DNA of 64,000 nt from Branchiostoma floridae (taxonomy: Eukaryota; Chordata; Leptocardii; Amphioxiformes; Branchiostomatidae). The notes beneath the pieces are model-generated. The model made no database searches and was not told where the DNA came from. It saw nothing but the letters and a program-made list of their open reading frames with translations. The stretch's first letter is position 1. Each line of letters opens with the position of its first letter. Location: contig NC_049994.1 of the NCBI RefSeq assembly GCF_000003815.2, forward strand, positions 6,352,543 through 6,416,542, in the 5' to 3' direction. Positions 22,690 to 34,094 of the stretch are shown piece by piece. A program made the translations under genes and the position numbers.

Positions 22690-23009
22690 AGATTTTCCTA
22701 AGTAGTTCGTTATTAGCGGAGGTAGAGGCTGAGAAGAAAATTTTTCCTTATAATAAATGAAACTTTCCCAGGCTTCTCACACCTTACCGACCAACAAAAA
22801 GCAATCTTCTTGCTTAAGTCGTCCAACCCCTTTATCTATGACAATGTTGGACAATTCATCTCCCACTGCATTGCATACGGAAAAGAAGTCAATCCATCAA
22901 ATAGCACAAGTAGAAGTAGATTTAGAATAGATGTTATTTCCCGTTCATCTATAAATATCATGTTCCTTCTTTGTTAAGTATGCAATTATGTATACCAAGC
23001 TGTTTGTAA

Positions 23010-23390
23010 TTCCGGCACTTGGGACATAGCACTACCCCCCCCCCCCCCCCGCAACAAAACTTTTAGCTCCTGCAACTAAAACAACAAGAGCCAATTGACT
23101 CATTTGCATTAACTGTGTCTTAGCCTTGCTATCCTTTGAAATCCAAATTGTCTTCAGCTTGACTTTGCCTTACCTTTGTTTTCTTTGCAATCCAAATTGT
23201 CTTCAGTCTGAATTGTCTTACAACGTTTCCTATTGGACATCGGAAATTGTCTTCATTCATAGTTAGAGTATAAAAGACCAGTTTCTTCCAGATCACTTCA
23301 GTGTCCCTGACGAAGGATAGTGGATTCTATCCGAAACGTCTGACCGTTTCAAAACCATATCCAGTTGCTTGAGTAATTACTTTTTTGTGT
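23010..23390 (+). repeat. Dispersed repeat with hammerhead-like core, plus-strand copy
   Basis: At 23307-23313 the sequence is CTGACGA (matches CUGANGA). Then comes a hairpin-forming GGATAG...CTATCC, then GAAAC (23333-23337) that can pair with GTTTC (23346-23350). Upstream are GAGTATAAAAGACC and several AATTGTCTTC motifs. Related sequence on the minus strand occurs at 25085-25370, 35455-35700, 37340-37705 and 39085-39215. This looks like a dispersed retroelement-type repeat; the ribozyme reading is a hypothesis because a stem I is not obvious. Confidence 0.5.
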
Positions 23391-23517
23391 TTGTAATTAG
23401 CCTTCGGGTATGAGCTTGCAAGAATAGTATTATAGATTTTGAACCCTTTTGAAGAAAATTGAGACTGATATTGTTCCCCGTAGTTGTTTATGCCTTTGAC
23501 CAGCGATGGTTACGACT

Positions 23518-23600
23518 CTAATTCAGCATTGCAATCAGGATGCAGACGACAGAAGAGATGAAGGTGGTCGCCATGGAAACGGTGACACTCTGTGCCGATG
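23518..23600 (-). CDS. Terminal exon of ACE gene B, GPI-signal-like tail
   Basis: The acceptor CCACAG precedes 23600. The exon completes GCA (Ala) with the last G of the LDLa exon, then encodes 26 residues: small or polar SAQSVTVS followed by a hydrophobic run ending [10 protein letters not shown], then TAG. There is no basic cytoplasmic tail. Small residues, a short spacer and a terminal hydrophobic segment are the pattern of a GPI-attachment signal. A very short transmembrane anchor is the alternative. The same exon is present in gene C at 34012-34094. Confidence 0.75.
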
Positions 23601-26600
23601 CTGTGGATGAAGAATATTACTATAATGATTTTCTTCGTCATGATAATATAAGTGCTTTAATGTTTGTGTTGATTCTTGAAGAAAATGACTCAAAAATCGT
23701 ACGGAGTGACCTTTGTTACCACGTTGTAACGTGCACGTTTTTCAATATCAGTTTTGATTTTGACAATGAAATGATAAACTGCATGGTATAGATAGGACAT
23801 AGAGAGATATGCAACCCGGAAAATTGAAAAGAAACTTAGTAAATTAATCAAGATATGAATTTCGTAAATAACAGGCGACATACAAATACTCTATCCAGAC
23901 AAATACTCTGATTCCGGAAAACCTTGATTATTTAAAAATAGATTGACCAAACGAATAAATATTTGTAGTTATGATATATCAAAGGATAATGAATTATGTA
24001 GGTTTCAATTAGGTGTCTCCACGAAGAAAGGTCTGCAGAACAAAGCCAGAATTCTGGTTTAGGTTCCCAGAATTCTGGCAGAATCCCCAGAATTGGCTTT
24101 CTTCACTGAGGCATCTTATTCATCATCCTTTGATATATCATACCATATAATTCATCTGGTCAATACATTTTGAAATGATTATGGTTTTCCAGAATTGAAT
24201 TGTTCGTCCGGAATTATCCTGTTAAATTTGTTAACCATATATATGGGTAGGCGAAGTTGATACCCTTATAAGGTCAATTGTAATGCGTTCTTACCGGCGG
24301 GACAGTTCTTTTCATCGGAGTTGTCAGCGCAGTCGTTAACTCCGTCACAGCGGTCCCCTGGCCGGATGCACTTGGACCCGTCAGCACAGGTGAAGCCGTC
24401 GGTCGCCTCACAGTCATCTGGAAAAGGAAACACAGAAATTCTTTCACAATAAGCTGACCAGGTTCACTTATAGTTTTGTGACTTCAGTCTGTTGCAATAG
24501 AACGGATACCAAGGCTACACCATGAGCAGACAATTTATTTTAGAATTTTTAAGTTGCAAAAGGACAAAACACAATCCATGTTAGCCACTGCTTTGTTCTC
24601 CAAATTTACTGTTCCCCAAAAGGACAGTCACTATGGAATGGAGATGAGAGCTATGTTCGTACGTATTTATGTCTTCACAGAGTTTCTAAATTCTAAGAAA
24701 TTCATTTCTGAAGAGATGAAATGTATTTACTTTGCTCGTAAGGTTTGGCAAAAGGTGTTGAGAGCTTAAGTTTTTGGTCATGATCTGTACTCACAAGGAG
24801 GAGTCCAGCTTTCGTCCCAGCCGAGTATCTCTCCCTGGTTCTGTTGTTCCAACCATGTGATGAGTGGCTGGAAGTAGTCCACGAGCGGCTGAGCTGACAT
24901 CGTTCTTTGACCGGTGATCACCTCCATGGCGTCCGGCCACACCTGACTGGACCCCATCTGGAGCATTTGGCTGTGTGAGGGGGGAGGAACAGTTACCGAT
25001 TGTGGATTCTGAATTAAGTCAAGTCAATTCAAGACCATCTATACGTCGATGAAGGTTAGACATACAGGTAATAAGATACACCAGAAAACAGTTACTCATT
25101 GACAAGCAACTGGATATGATTTTTGAAAACGGTAGGCGTTTCAGACACCATCGGATGTCAATCTTTCGTCAGTGATACTGGAGAGATCTTTTTGGAGAAA
25201 AGTTTTTATATCCTAGCTATGAGTTGATATGCAAAAGAAGGAAGACACTTTTTATTAGTACAAAGAAAACAAGGGTATTAAAAGACAAGACAGGGGTACG
25301 ACTATGTTGATTGGTGGTGTCGGACACGTCTGACCGTTTCCAAAAGCATATCTAGTTGCTTGAATAACTACTATTTGACGTAGTCAAAGTTGCTATCTAC
25401 ACCACTGGTTTACCAGAAAAATGCATCAAATGTAGGTGCTCCAAACAAAGAGGAGTTAACAAGTACAATTGTGTCTTCAAGTATGACAAGTATATGATGT
25501 GGAAACTCTCACGCCAATTTTTCCCCAGCGGCCGCCTTGTTGGGCCCTGCAGAGATGTCACACTTGTGCAGCGGACCGGTGTGTCCGGAAATATTACACA
25601 GGGCCTTGTGGAACTGGAACTGAAGGATGAAGCTCACGAAGTACCTGATAGAATGTGGCGAAAAAATCGATATAGCGTTATGATATAAGTTTGTGGCTTG
25701 GTTCCATTTTGTTAGTTCCTCCCGAAATTATTACAGAAAGGACTTTACAGACCATCTAGCTGACAGCAAGAGATTATTTTATACGTGCTTTTCGGGTATT
25801 TGTGGCTGTTTACCTATTATCAAATCTAAATGCTCTTTATCTTCCCTGACAGCGATACACATTCAAATAGAAAGGTTTACAAGAGACAAGCGCCGCTCAG
25901 AATGCATCTTCGACTTAAGAGCAAGAAATAAACACACAGCAGACCTGATATAAGGGGCGTTGGCAGGAATGTGGAATTTGCATCCGGGGTCAAAATCTTT
26001 GGCGTGGTTCCTCGGGATAGGTGGCACGATACCCTGGTAACGAGTCCTGGATAGAACAATAGATTTTACAATTAGTTCACTGCATATTGTTGCAATTTAA
26101 ATTATGAGTATTTATTGGTCCTGTTGGTGTACCTAATCTCCAAGCAGATTCCTCCGTGGCATAAGACAGTAACATAAGCTGGAGAAGGAGTTAANNNNNN
26201 NNNNNNNNNNNNNNNNNNNNNNNNNNNNNNNNNNNNNNNNNNNNNNNNNNNNNNNNNNNNNNNNNNNNNNNNNNNNNNNNNNNNNNNNNNNNNNNNNNNN
26301 NNNNNNNNNNNNNNNNNNNNNNNNNNNNNNNNNNNNNNNNNNNNNNNNNNNNNNNNNNNNNNNNNNNNNNNNNNNNNNNNNNNNNNNNNNNNNNNNNNNN
26401 NNNNNNNNNNNNNNNNNNNNNNNNNNNNNNNNNNNNNNNNNGTAAGTTTCAGGGGTGACAGAGCCGTTGAAGACCGCCCATCTCCACTGGTCCAGCAGGT
26501 ATCCGAACGGCAGGAAGGAAACCTTGGCCAGAGCCATACTCATCAGGACGTTGATGTCAGATTCTGGATGAAGAAAATTAAGCAGTTACATGTAGGGGTT

Positions 26601-29600
26601 GACTTATTCTTTGTCGTATAGACTTATTCTTTGTCCATTGCCAAATAACAAACAAAATAAGATCCTCTACCGTAAAGCTTACCGTTGTCGTCTTCCACAG
26701 TGTCCAAGAGGCCGATGCTCTGTAGGTGTTTCGGAGTGGACACGGACAGAGCCAGCAGATCTCCCACTGCTTCATGGAAACCCGGGTTTGCTCCACCCCG
26801 GAACGGGACAGGGTGATGCTTGTACTGTAGGAAGTACTCGATGTGCCCCATCTCGTGGTGGATGGTGATCAGGTCCATCATGTTTATGTTAGTGCACATC
26901 TTAATCCTGCATTCAAACACAACGTCTGTTATTACATCCATGATTTGAATTAAATTAACCCTATTCAGACGGGGGGGGGGGGGGTGAGGCCCGCGTGAAC
27001 TTTCAGTCGTATAACGCTAGAACGGCTTACGCTAGAGCCACCAAATTTAATGAGTTTTCCTATAATACTGTTGGTAACAATTTCATGATGTTTAAGATTT
27101 GTTTAGTTGCTATGGCAACCGTTTGTTGACAGGCATTTTTTTTACAAAAATCGGTATTCTCCGTTCTGCTAATGTATTTTTTCACATTTATTTGCCATAT
27201 TACTGCTATTTTCTTACATAAATAAAATCTTATGTTATCTAGAATATCTTTCATAATTATAGGTGCATAAATCATGCTACTTTGATGACGTCGTCAATTG
27301 ACTTTTGCGATCATTTGTTGCAATACAATCAAAATGATGACGTCATATAATTGCGTCACAATTCCTAAAATCTACATATCTACATCATTTCCTGAAAATT
27401 TGTTGGTTATATGATAGGTTCTTTAAGAGTTACAAGACAGATCTAGAAGGGTAGGGCCCCCCCCCCTCTTCGGTCTGAATGGGGTTAAGTCACATTCATA
27501 CCTATTAAAATTACCATTACCATCGACCTTACAGCTAAGTGTGCGACAAAAATGTGACGAAAGGGTCTCGAGGGTCTGGGTTTGAGTTCAAATTTCTCAT
27601 AATCTGCTGCGAAATGGCATTTAATACTGGCATAGCTAAAAAGCGTAAAAAGTGATGTGTTTCTGGTGCGAATTGGTTTTGGGCCCGAGTTTCACTTCCT
27701 TGTATTTCTATGCGTTGTTAGTGATTCGCCCGTTGACCCAGATTCACCGTCCATATGCGTTCTGTGAGCCGTGTTGCTATGCCTCGCGCGTCGTGTTATT
27801 GTTAAAATCTCAGTGTTACGATTTTCTTTATTTTTTGCTTGATTACTCCTAGGTGTATTCTCTTTCCGACAATATCAGTCATTTTCAAGACTAAACTATA
27901 GGTGATGGGTATATTTCCACGTCAAAATTCCCTTTTTTTGCATATCTTTTTACGTGAAAAAAACTTTCCTTCCCCCAAAATTACGAAAAGTAGAGAGAGT
28001 GAAGAAACTGAAATCCGGCTGTTCGTAAAGCTGGAGTGATACCCTTCATTTCAATATACGGCTTTTCTGCTTTAGATTTCTTTTCTTGAAGAGACGGCCT
28101 CTCGACTTGAGGGTGCGAAGCCTCGATTTGAGACCCCAAATAAACTGAGGTGTGCACCGTTAGACGTACTAGGGACTGTTTATTTATCTATTTATTGTTT
28201 AAGACACTCAATGTTAGAAAAGGTTGATATCTGGTGCAATGATGTTTATATCTGTATAAACATCATGGCACCAGATATCAACCTTTTCTTAACTCCGTCA
28301 ATAGACAAGGAGCGAGTGAATATGTCATTCTCTGGCCTTAACTCATCCTACCTGACATCATGAGCGTTGTAGAAGTCCCATGCAGACGCGTGACAGACCA
28401 CATCTCTGTCTGCTGGTTTGACGAACATGGAGTTGTCCCAAAAGTTCTGCGGCATCTCGATTTGACCCATGTCCTTAAAAAAGTCGTCTGATGTGCGGAA
28501 CATCCGATCAACTGTCCACCCCTAACATGGGCATTGGTAAGTTTCAGAACTGACGTTCAATAAACATTCATTTATTCATAGATGCTAGTATTTACGTTCA
28601 ACTTTGGACATGACTAGGGCATTCGTGAAGAAAGAAGCTATGAGCTATGGCTTGTTGTGGTATTCAAGCAAATGCACGTTCTTTTATAAATTTCAATCTC
28701 ATTTTAATAGCTCCCTATACCGGTTTAGATGCATCTATTCAGCCCGTAGATATAGTATTGGCGTTGTGCAATCTGAGCTGACTTTGAAACAACACTCTTA
28801 AGCTAGCACAGAAACATTGCTGACTTATCGGCAAAGATTTAATAGATATAACAGATGGAATGAAACTGCTCACATCGGCCTTCATCTTTGGTGTCACGTC
28901 AATATTGGTCTTGCCAGGGTAAGGCTCCACAAGGTCGTAGATATTGATCCAGGACTGAGACCACATGTTACCTGTATGGATGACAATCAATCAATCAATC
29001 AATCAATCTTAAGCTTCTCATTATGCAAAGAGAAGAGAACAAACAATGGCGTCAACTTTTAGATAACGTAAGGCATGCAAAGCTTGAAATACTGATCATA
29101 TGTGTACAAGTATTGGATTTACCCAACACATGTGCAGGGATTGGTCCACTGGCACTGATCTTGTCCTGTCCGTATTGTTCCCTCAGCTTCTTCCTGACAT
29201 AAGCGTGCAGGTTGTTGTACAGAGGCTGGAGCTGGTTGTACAGGTTCTCAAGCTGCTCCTGAAAGTCAGGTATGTCATACCAGGAGCGCCAGTAGGCACC
29301 GGTGTCTGCCCAGTTCTGAGCTGCATGGATACATTGAGTTGCATTTGACATAAGGGAGCTTGAATGTACACTGTACAGTAACGTCAAGCAATTGCAAATT
29401 TCTAGACACAGCGTACACTGTCTCAAGTCGTATTTGATGCTGCAGAACGCTACTAAATGGAGGTGCCGTGTCTGGGGAGAGCCCTTCCCCAGGCACGTTA
29501 AAGAACCCCCTCACGTGCGATGGTGCGGTGTGAGGTGGTGAAAATCCTTCCGTCTAGAACTGGTGATTCTCCACAAATCACCCGGACTCCAGGAAGAATA

Positions 29601-31645
29601 GTGACATATCAGTCACTAATGGAGATCTGTATAACCAAACCAAACTAAATGTAGATTTTAGACAGATCAAACGGAGAACAGTTATTATTGCCAAATTTCC
29701 ATTTCTAATCTGAGAGACTCATATACTGTAAATGCAGAAATGTTCGCGGTGGATTAATGTTCGCGGTTTTCGCGGTGACCACTTCACCGCGAACTTAAAA
29801 CCACCGCGAAAATTTTTTCTACTATGGTATTAGACTGCATTCTATGGTGCTACCGCGAACTTAAATCCACCGCGAAAAGTCCTTTTTCCCGCTACCGCAA
29901 ATTTAAATCCCCGCGAACTTAAATGCATTTACAGTAGTGCTGCCTATCACCCTAGTACACGCACGACATCTGTAAATATGCTAGTTGATTAGCATCTTAC
30001 CATCTTGACTGACAGCATCGTTAGTGAGTTCCACGAAGCGTGGGTATTTGTCCTTCAGCTTCCTGCCCACCGCGTCCCGCCAGCCTTCCCAGCAGAACCG
30101 CAGCCGGTCGTAGTCACGGCTGCTGGCCATGCAGCTGTACAAATCTGTACAGAAAGAAAAGGATTTGACAAGTGAAGAGTTGAACATCAAAGCCTTCATG
30201 TCAATTCTATTTTTCTCCTCATTGGTCTTTGCAAAGGCACTTCTAAATTAAACAAATTTTCCCCTGTGCTACATTTTTCCTCTGTGAGTTTTTAATATTT
30301 TTAGTCTTTTGCTCTTGATTTCGCTACATTTCTTTGAAAATCGTCTCTCTGTAGGCAATCTTTTCCACTCCCTTACCTGGGTTCAGCGATAGACAGTTTG
30401 ACGGATCGTCATACTCGCACGCCTTCCCAGTGGAGTAAATGTTGTCCATCTCAGAGAGTATGTTGTTGAGCTGAAAAACATACTTTCCAGATTAATTTTA
30501 TGGACAGGAGTTTTAGTACCTTTAGTACGATTTAATGCTATTAACCTTTCATCATTCGCGTCATGAAGTATTTTCAGTTACTACATTTTTGAAAAAAAAA
30601 ACACAAGATGGCGACTGCCAGCTTGACACGAACGACATCTGTCGGATCTGCATATATCTGCACGTAATACTGACCTCCTCCAGCTTCGCCTGGTCCTGCT
30701 GAGCTGCGGTTCCAAGGCCGCTGATTTTATCGAAGAGTCTCTTCAGTGTTGCATTGTTGAAGTTCTGCCAGTCAAACCTGGAGGCATTTTGAGCCACTTC
30801 TTTATGGAACCGTGCTTCTGCTAAGCTGGCTTCAATCTGAAAAATAGTTGTGACAAACAAATGTCACCTTTTGTCATTCTACCATCACACTAGCCACTAA
30901 ATTCAAAGTTATCATAGAGCCTTTTTAATTCCAAAAACACTATCCCCAATACCTTTCGGTTGATTTTAAACATTTCTTTTGTGGCATTGCAGGGTAACAG
31001 CGCAAATCTGATCTGTGTGTTTTGATAGCATATAGTTTTCATCTTTCAGAGGTGCAACAATTTATGGCACGTGCGTTCTGTAATAACGTCAGATGTGCTT
31101 CTAGTCCTAGTCATTTGTGTGTTTTGTGTGTTTTTATTGGCCAAGAATGTTTACCTTTGTTATGAAACGGAAAATACAGTGCAATCCAGCGTCTACAGAA
31201 GTAATACAGTACGTACTTAATCTCAATATTCCCACCCCACTTTCCCACACAACACGTCATCGTCAGAGGTTATGAAAAAACATCTCTGCTACATACCTTC
31301 AAAAAGACCGATTGTGGTACTAAAACATTTTTTAACTTAAAGAAATTCGCCATTTCAGGTGGCGTTGGCGCTAGAGTTGAACAAGGAATTAGTCAACTTG
31401 GATGTTGTACGCACTAAAAAGACTCTAAATTCTGTCTTTACCTGTTTCTGGCTATTCTCCTGTGTGAGGTCCGTGTTGTAGTTCCACGCGGCCACTACAC
31501 TATCATAGTAAACCTTCTCAGCTTTAGCGTTGTAGTCCCAAATGAAGTCCCAGGCCTGCTGCTCGTCTGTGATGCCCTGAGGAGCGACATTCTGAGCTGA
31601 CAACAACACTAACAGTAAAGAGAGAACCCCAGCCTTTTCTGCCAT
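23518..31645 (-). CDS. ACE gene B, angiotensin-converting enzyme-like with LDLa module
   Basis: Complete 14-exon gene, 684 residues. Exons: 31442-31645, 30675-30836, 30377-30470, 30001-30144, 29123-29320, 28874-28971, 28352-28521, 26683-26906, about 26419-26563 (3' end in a gap), 25945-26046, 25513-25644, 24795-24970, 24295-24417, 23518-23600. Zinc peptidyl-dipeptidase (M2) removing C-terminal dipeptides. Residues: signal peptide 1 to about 23; CHASAWDF at 343-350; HEMGH at 374-378 with third ligand Glu402 (spacing of 28, as in mammalian ACE); KFH at 503-505 and PYIRY at 511-515, equivalents of the substrate C-terminus and chloride-site residues; LDLa 617-657 with six cysteines; hydrophobic tail 658-684. 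All visible junctions are GT-AG with matching phases. The catalytic set is intact, so an active extracellular enzyme is expected; substrates are unknown. Confidence 0.93.
23900..24205. mobile_element. Foldback element in ACE gene B intron 13
   Basis: Long imperfect inverted repeat. TGATATATCAAAGGATAATG (about 23971) pairs with CATCATCCTTTGATATATCA (24121-24140), with further pairing of CCGGAAAACC (23913) to GGTTTTCCAGAA. The centre carries three CCAGAATTCTGG-like palindromes. It lies between the LDLa and terminal exons of gene B. Confidence 0.7.
24295..24417 (-). CDS. LDLa exon of ACE gene B
   Basis: A 123-bp single-exon LDL-receptor class A module with six cysteines, [10 protein letters not shown] and a DNSDE acidic box that would bind calcium. 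The homologous exons in genes A (5833-5955) and C (34691-34813) have the same length and phase (both ends phase 1). Such symmetric exons are easily shuffled, which may explain how it was added to an ACE domain. Confidence 0.9.
25085..25370 (-). repeat. Dispersed repeat with hammerhead-like core, minus-strand copy
   Basis: On the minus strand: CTGACGA at 25166-25172 and GAAAC at 25138-25142, followed by CATATCCAGTTGCTTG. It lies between exons 12 and 11 of gene B. The relative at 35455-35700 is at the same position in gene C, so it was inserted before B and C separated. Gene A lacks it there. Confidence 0.5.
26195..26441. other. Assembly gap, 247 N
   Basis: Run of N that removes the last ~23 bases of exon 9 of ACE gene B and its donor. 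Confidence 0.95.
26955..27488. mobile_element. piggyBac-like non-autonomous element (MITE)
   Basis: TTAA at both ends (26955-26958 and 27485-27488) encloses termini CCCTATTCAGACGGGG at the left and GTCTGAATGGGG at the right, i.e. inverted repeats of about 15 bp starting CCC. TTAA target duplication with CCC termini is the signature of piggyBac superfamily elements. No transposase is encoded. It lies in the intron between exons 8 and 7 of ACE gene B. Confidence 0.75.
28984..29007. repeat. (AATC)n microsatellite
   Basis: Five to six AATC units next to exon 6 of ACE gene B. Confidence 0.9.
29455..29640 (+). mobile_element. Truncated SINE fragment
   Basis: Contains TAAATGGAGGTGCCGTG, GTTAAAGAACCCCCTCACGTG and ATGGTGCGGTGTGAG, matching the body of the minus-strand SINE at 11580-12036. 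The tRNA-like head is absent. Confidence 0.65.
29724..29936. mobile_element. MITE, family 1 copy 2 (best preserved)
   Basis: Perfect 13-bp ends TACTGTAAATGCA and TGCATTTACAGTA. Interior short inverted motifs are built on TTCGCGGTGG and CCACCGCGAA. It lies about 65 bp from exon 4 of ACE gene B. Confidence 0.85.
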
Positions 31646-33524
31646 CTTGCCCGCTTTACCAACTATTCAGGGGGCGGTATACACTCGGCCCACTTCATTT
31701 GGAGCAAACCATAAGATTTTCTAACTGGTAAAGGTAGGTAAAAAAGTTATAATTTATTCCTGTAGAGTTTGAGGCCGTAGGTGAGGAGGTTGTTATCCAC
31801 TGTGTCAAGGACATGGTATATTGGAAGGTGGAGCCCATCCCTCTCCTACCACCGCCTTTATATACCTACTTCCCCATCCAAAGTCAGGTACCCATATGAA
31901 CATCTGGGTGGTATGACCATTTTCCTACGGTGCTGTAGAGGCTGTGTGTGTATGTATGTATGTATGTGTGTTTGTTTACTTACTGATTATTGGTGCTTGT
32001 GCATAATTCAAGAAGCTGCGGGTGTATCTTCATTATATTTGATAGGTGAGTAGCGGTTGTGGAAACAAAGGTCAAGTTTGAAAGTTGTTAACCTAGCGTT
32101 TTCTTACTGTACTACAGCGGACTGGGCTGCGAGGTCAACATAACTCAAGAAACTGTGGATGGATATTTATTACATTTGGTAGGTGAGTAGCGGTTGTGTG
32201 AGCAAAAGGTCAAGTTCGAAAATAGTTTACCTGGCATTTTTCCATATGTATGTCTCTTCGTTTGTTTGTGATCATAATAACGCAAGACACGGTGGACGGA
32301 TATTCATTATATATGGTAGGTGAGTAGCGGTTGTGTGAGCAAAGATCAAGTTCGAAAATAGTATGGTATTGTTCGAATAGTATTGTGTAGATATGTATGT
32401 GTGTTTGTGGACAACATAACACAAAAAGCTGTACATGGCTGTGTATAATATTTGGCGGAATGGTAGTGGTCAAATAGCTAGTTCAGCAAGAAACCTATAT
32501 AACTGTCTTCGCCAAGTATGTCATGTTTTCGGTATGTTTGTAAACCTTGAATGTCTGTGTCTGTCTATGAACGTAGTAACTGTCTGTCTGTCTGTCTATG
32601 AACATAGTAACTCGTGTTGCCCAAGCTGTGGTCATTAGTTGTAAGTGGAAGATAGGTCTTGGGGTTTAAGCCCCCTATCGTTTTTTTTTCAATTGCAGGA
32701 GCCGATCTTGTTTCAAACTTTGGACGAGAATAACTGAAGAACGTGTGGACAAATGACGGATCGTCATGATTTTTCCTATGTAGATATTCTAATTGAGAAC
32801 ACTATTGTCTTCACTCGAAAAGGTTGATATCATGGCGGAGGTATGAGGTCTTTAAACTCTAGTTTCAGAATTTTTTCCAATACGTGAATAGTACAGTTAT
32901 GTTACCTTGTAAATTACTAAGATATCATTAAAACGCTTCCAAACTTACTCACCAACCAAGTTTTATTCATACGGCTCCACTTGTAGGTTATTCATAGGAA
33001 ATGTTAACTGTCCTTAACGGACTTGTCTATAAATGTACAGGAGGTAAAGTCCAAAGTACACGTTGATAAAGTTAAGATGAAGGCATAAATTTCCGTTGTC
33101 ATCCAAGACTGACACACTCTTATTGTCTATGTGTTGTTGTTATGGGTGAACATCAATGAAGATCGCAACGCAACTTGATAGAATGAAATAAGATTTAATA
33201 TGATTCTGACGAGTCGGGATTCAGGACCTGCAACGGCAAATCCTTCATGACCCCATGACGCATGCGTACTGTAGACATCAGCATTGATATTTTTTCTGGG
33301 ATATCAGTATGCAAATCGTGTCATAAAAATTATGTAGAGCAATGAACAATTGCCAAGAAAATTGTACATCATTTTTACCTCTAACACCAAAGTTTACAAT
33401 GAATTCAATGAACGAGTCACCACAAGAATGGAATTAAATCTAAGTAGATTTTTCAAACTAGTTCGTTACAAACGGAGGCAGAGGCTAATTTTGAACATCC
33501 CTTTTGTTGTAAACTGTTTTGTGT
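31646..33524. other. Intergenic region between ACE genes C and B
   Basis: No gene found. It is homologous to 20836-22430 and so is part of the tandem duplication unit. It contains the GC-box-like motif next to the gene B ATG (about 31660) and a dispersed repeat with AGGTGAGTAGCGGTTGTG (32050, 32175 and 32315). Confidence 0.7.
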
Positions 33525-33917
33525 TAAACTTTACTTCCAACACTGAATTAAATATAGGGACTTACCCCTCTAAATTTTCGGTCAATCTCCGTCGACCTTG
33601 TTCACAGAAACCCATCTCCAGCAGTGACGTCAGGATCACGCCACTTTTGCAGGAGGGGGTCATAAGTATCAGAAAGTCTATGTCGCCCCCCGTCTCTGAG
33701 TGCGGGCCGGTGAGCTCTAATGTGCACTGCCTCCTTCACTCTTCGTGCGAAAAATTCCTGTTCTGATACTTATGACCCCGTCCTGCAAAAGTGGTGTCTT
33801 CCTGACGTCACTGCTGGAGATAGAAGGGGCCATTCTGTGAACAAGGTCGACGGAGATTGACCGAAAATTTAGAGGGGTAAGTCCCTATAGTTAATTCAGT
33901 GTTGGAAGTAAAGTTTA
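33525..33917. mobile_element. Foldback element downstream of ACE gene C
   Basis: Arms of about 130 bp: TTACTTCCAACACTGAATTA and AGGGACTTACCCCTCTAAAT at the left, complements at 33870-33917 at the right. They continue inward through GACCTTGTTCACAG, GTGACGTCA and GTCATAAGTATCAGAA. A single-arm relative is at 58611-58768. The outer edge abuts the polyadenylation signal of gene C. Confidence 0.8.
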
Positions 33918-33921
33918 GCAA

Positions 33922-33927
33922 TTTATT
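33922..33927 (-). terminator. Polyadenylation signal of ACE gene C
   Basis: AATAAA on the minus strand (TTTATT on plus), 85 bases after the stop codon of gene C. Confidence 0.5.
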
Positions 33928-34011
33928 CTAAAAACACAAATAAACTTTCATGCTAAGACTGATGTTGTTACTAGTAGTTGTCTATGCTTCTGACCAGCGA
34001 AAATTACGGCT

Positions 34012-34094
34012 CTAATTCAGCATTGCAATCAGGATGCAGACGACAGAAGAGATGAAGGTGGTCGCCATGGAAACAGTGACACTCTGTGCCGATG
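34012..34094 (-). CDS. Terminal exon of ACE gene C, GPI-signal-like tail
   Basis: 83 coding bases after a CCACAG acceptor, nearly identical to the gene B terminal exon. It encodes [13 protein letters not shown]-type polar then hydrophobic residues and ends in TAG. It is joined in phase 1 to the LDLa exon. Confidence 0.75.
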
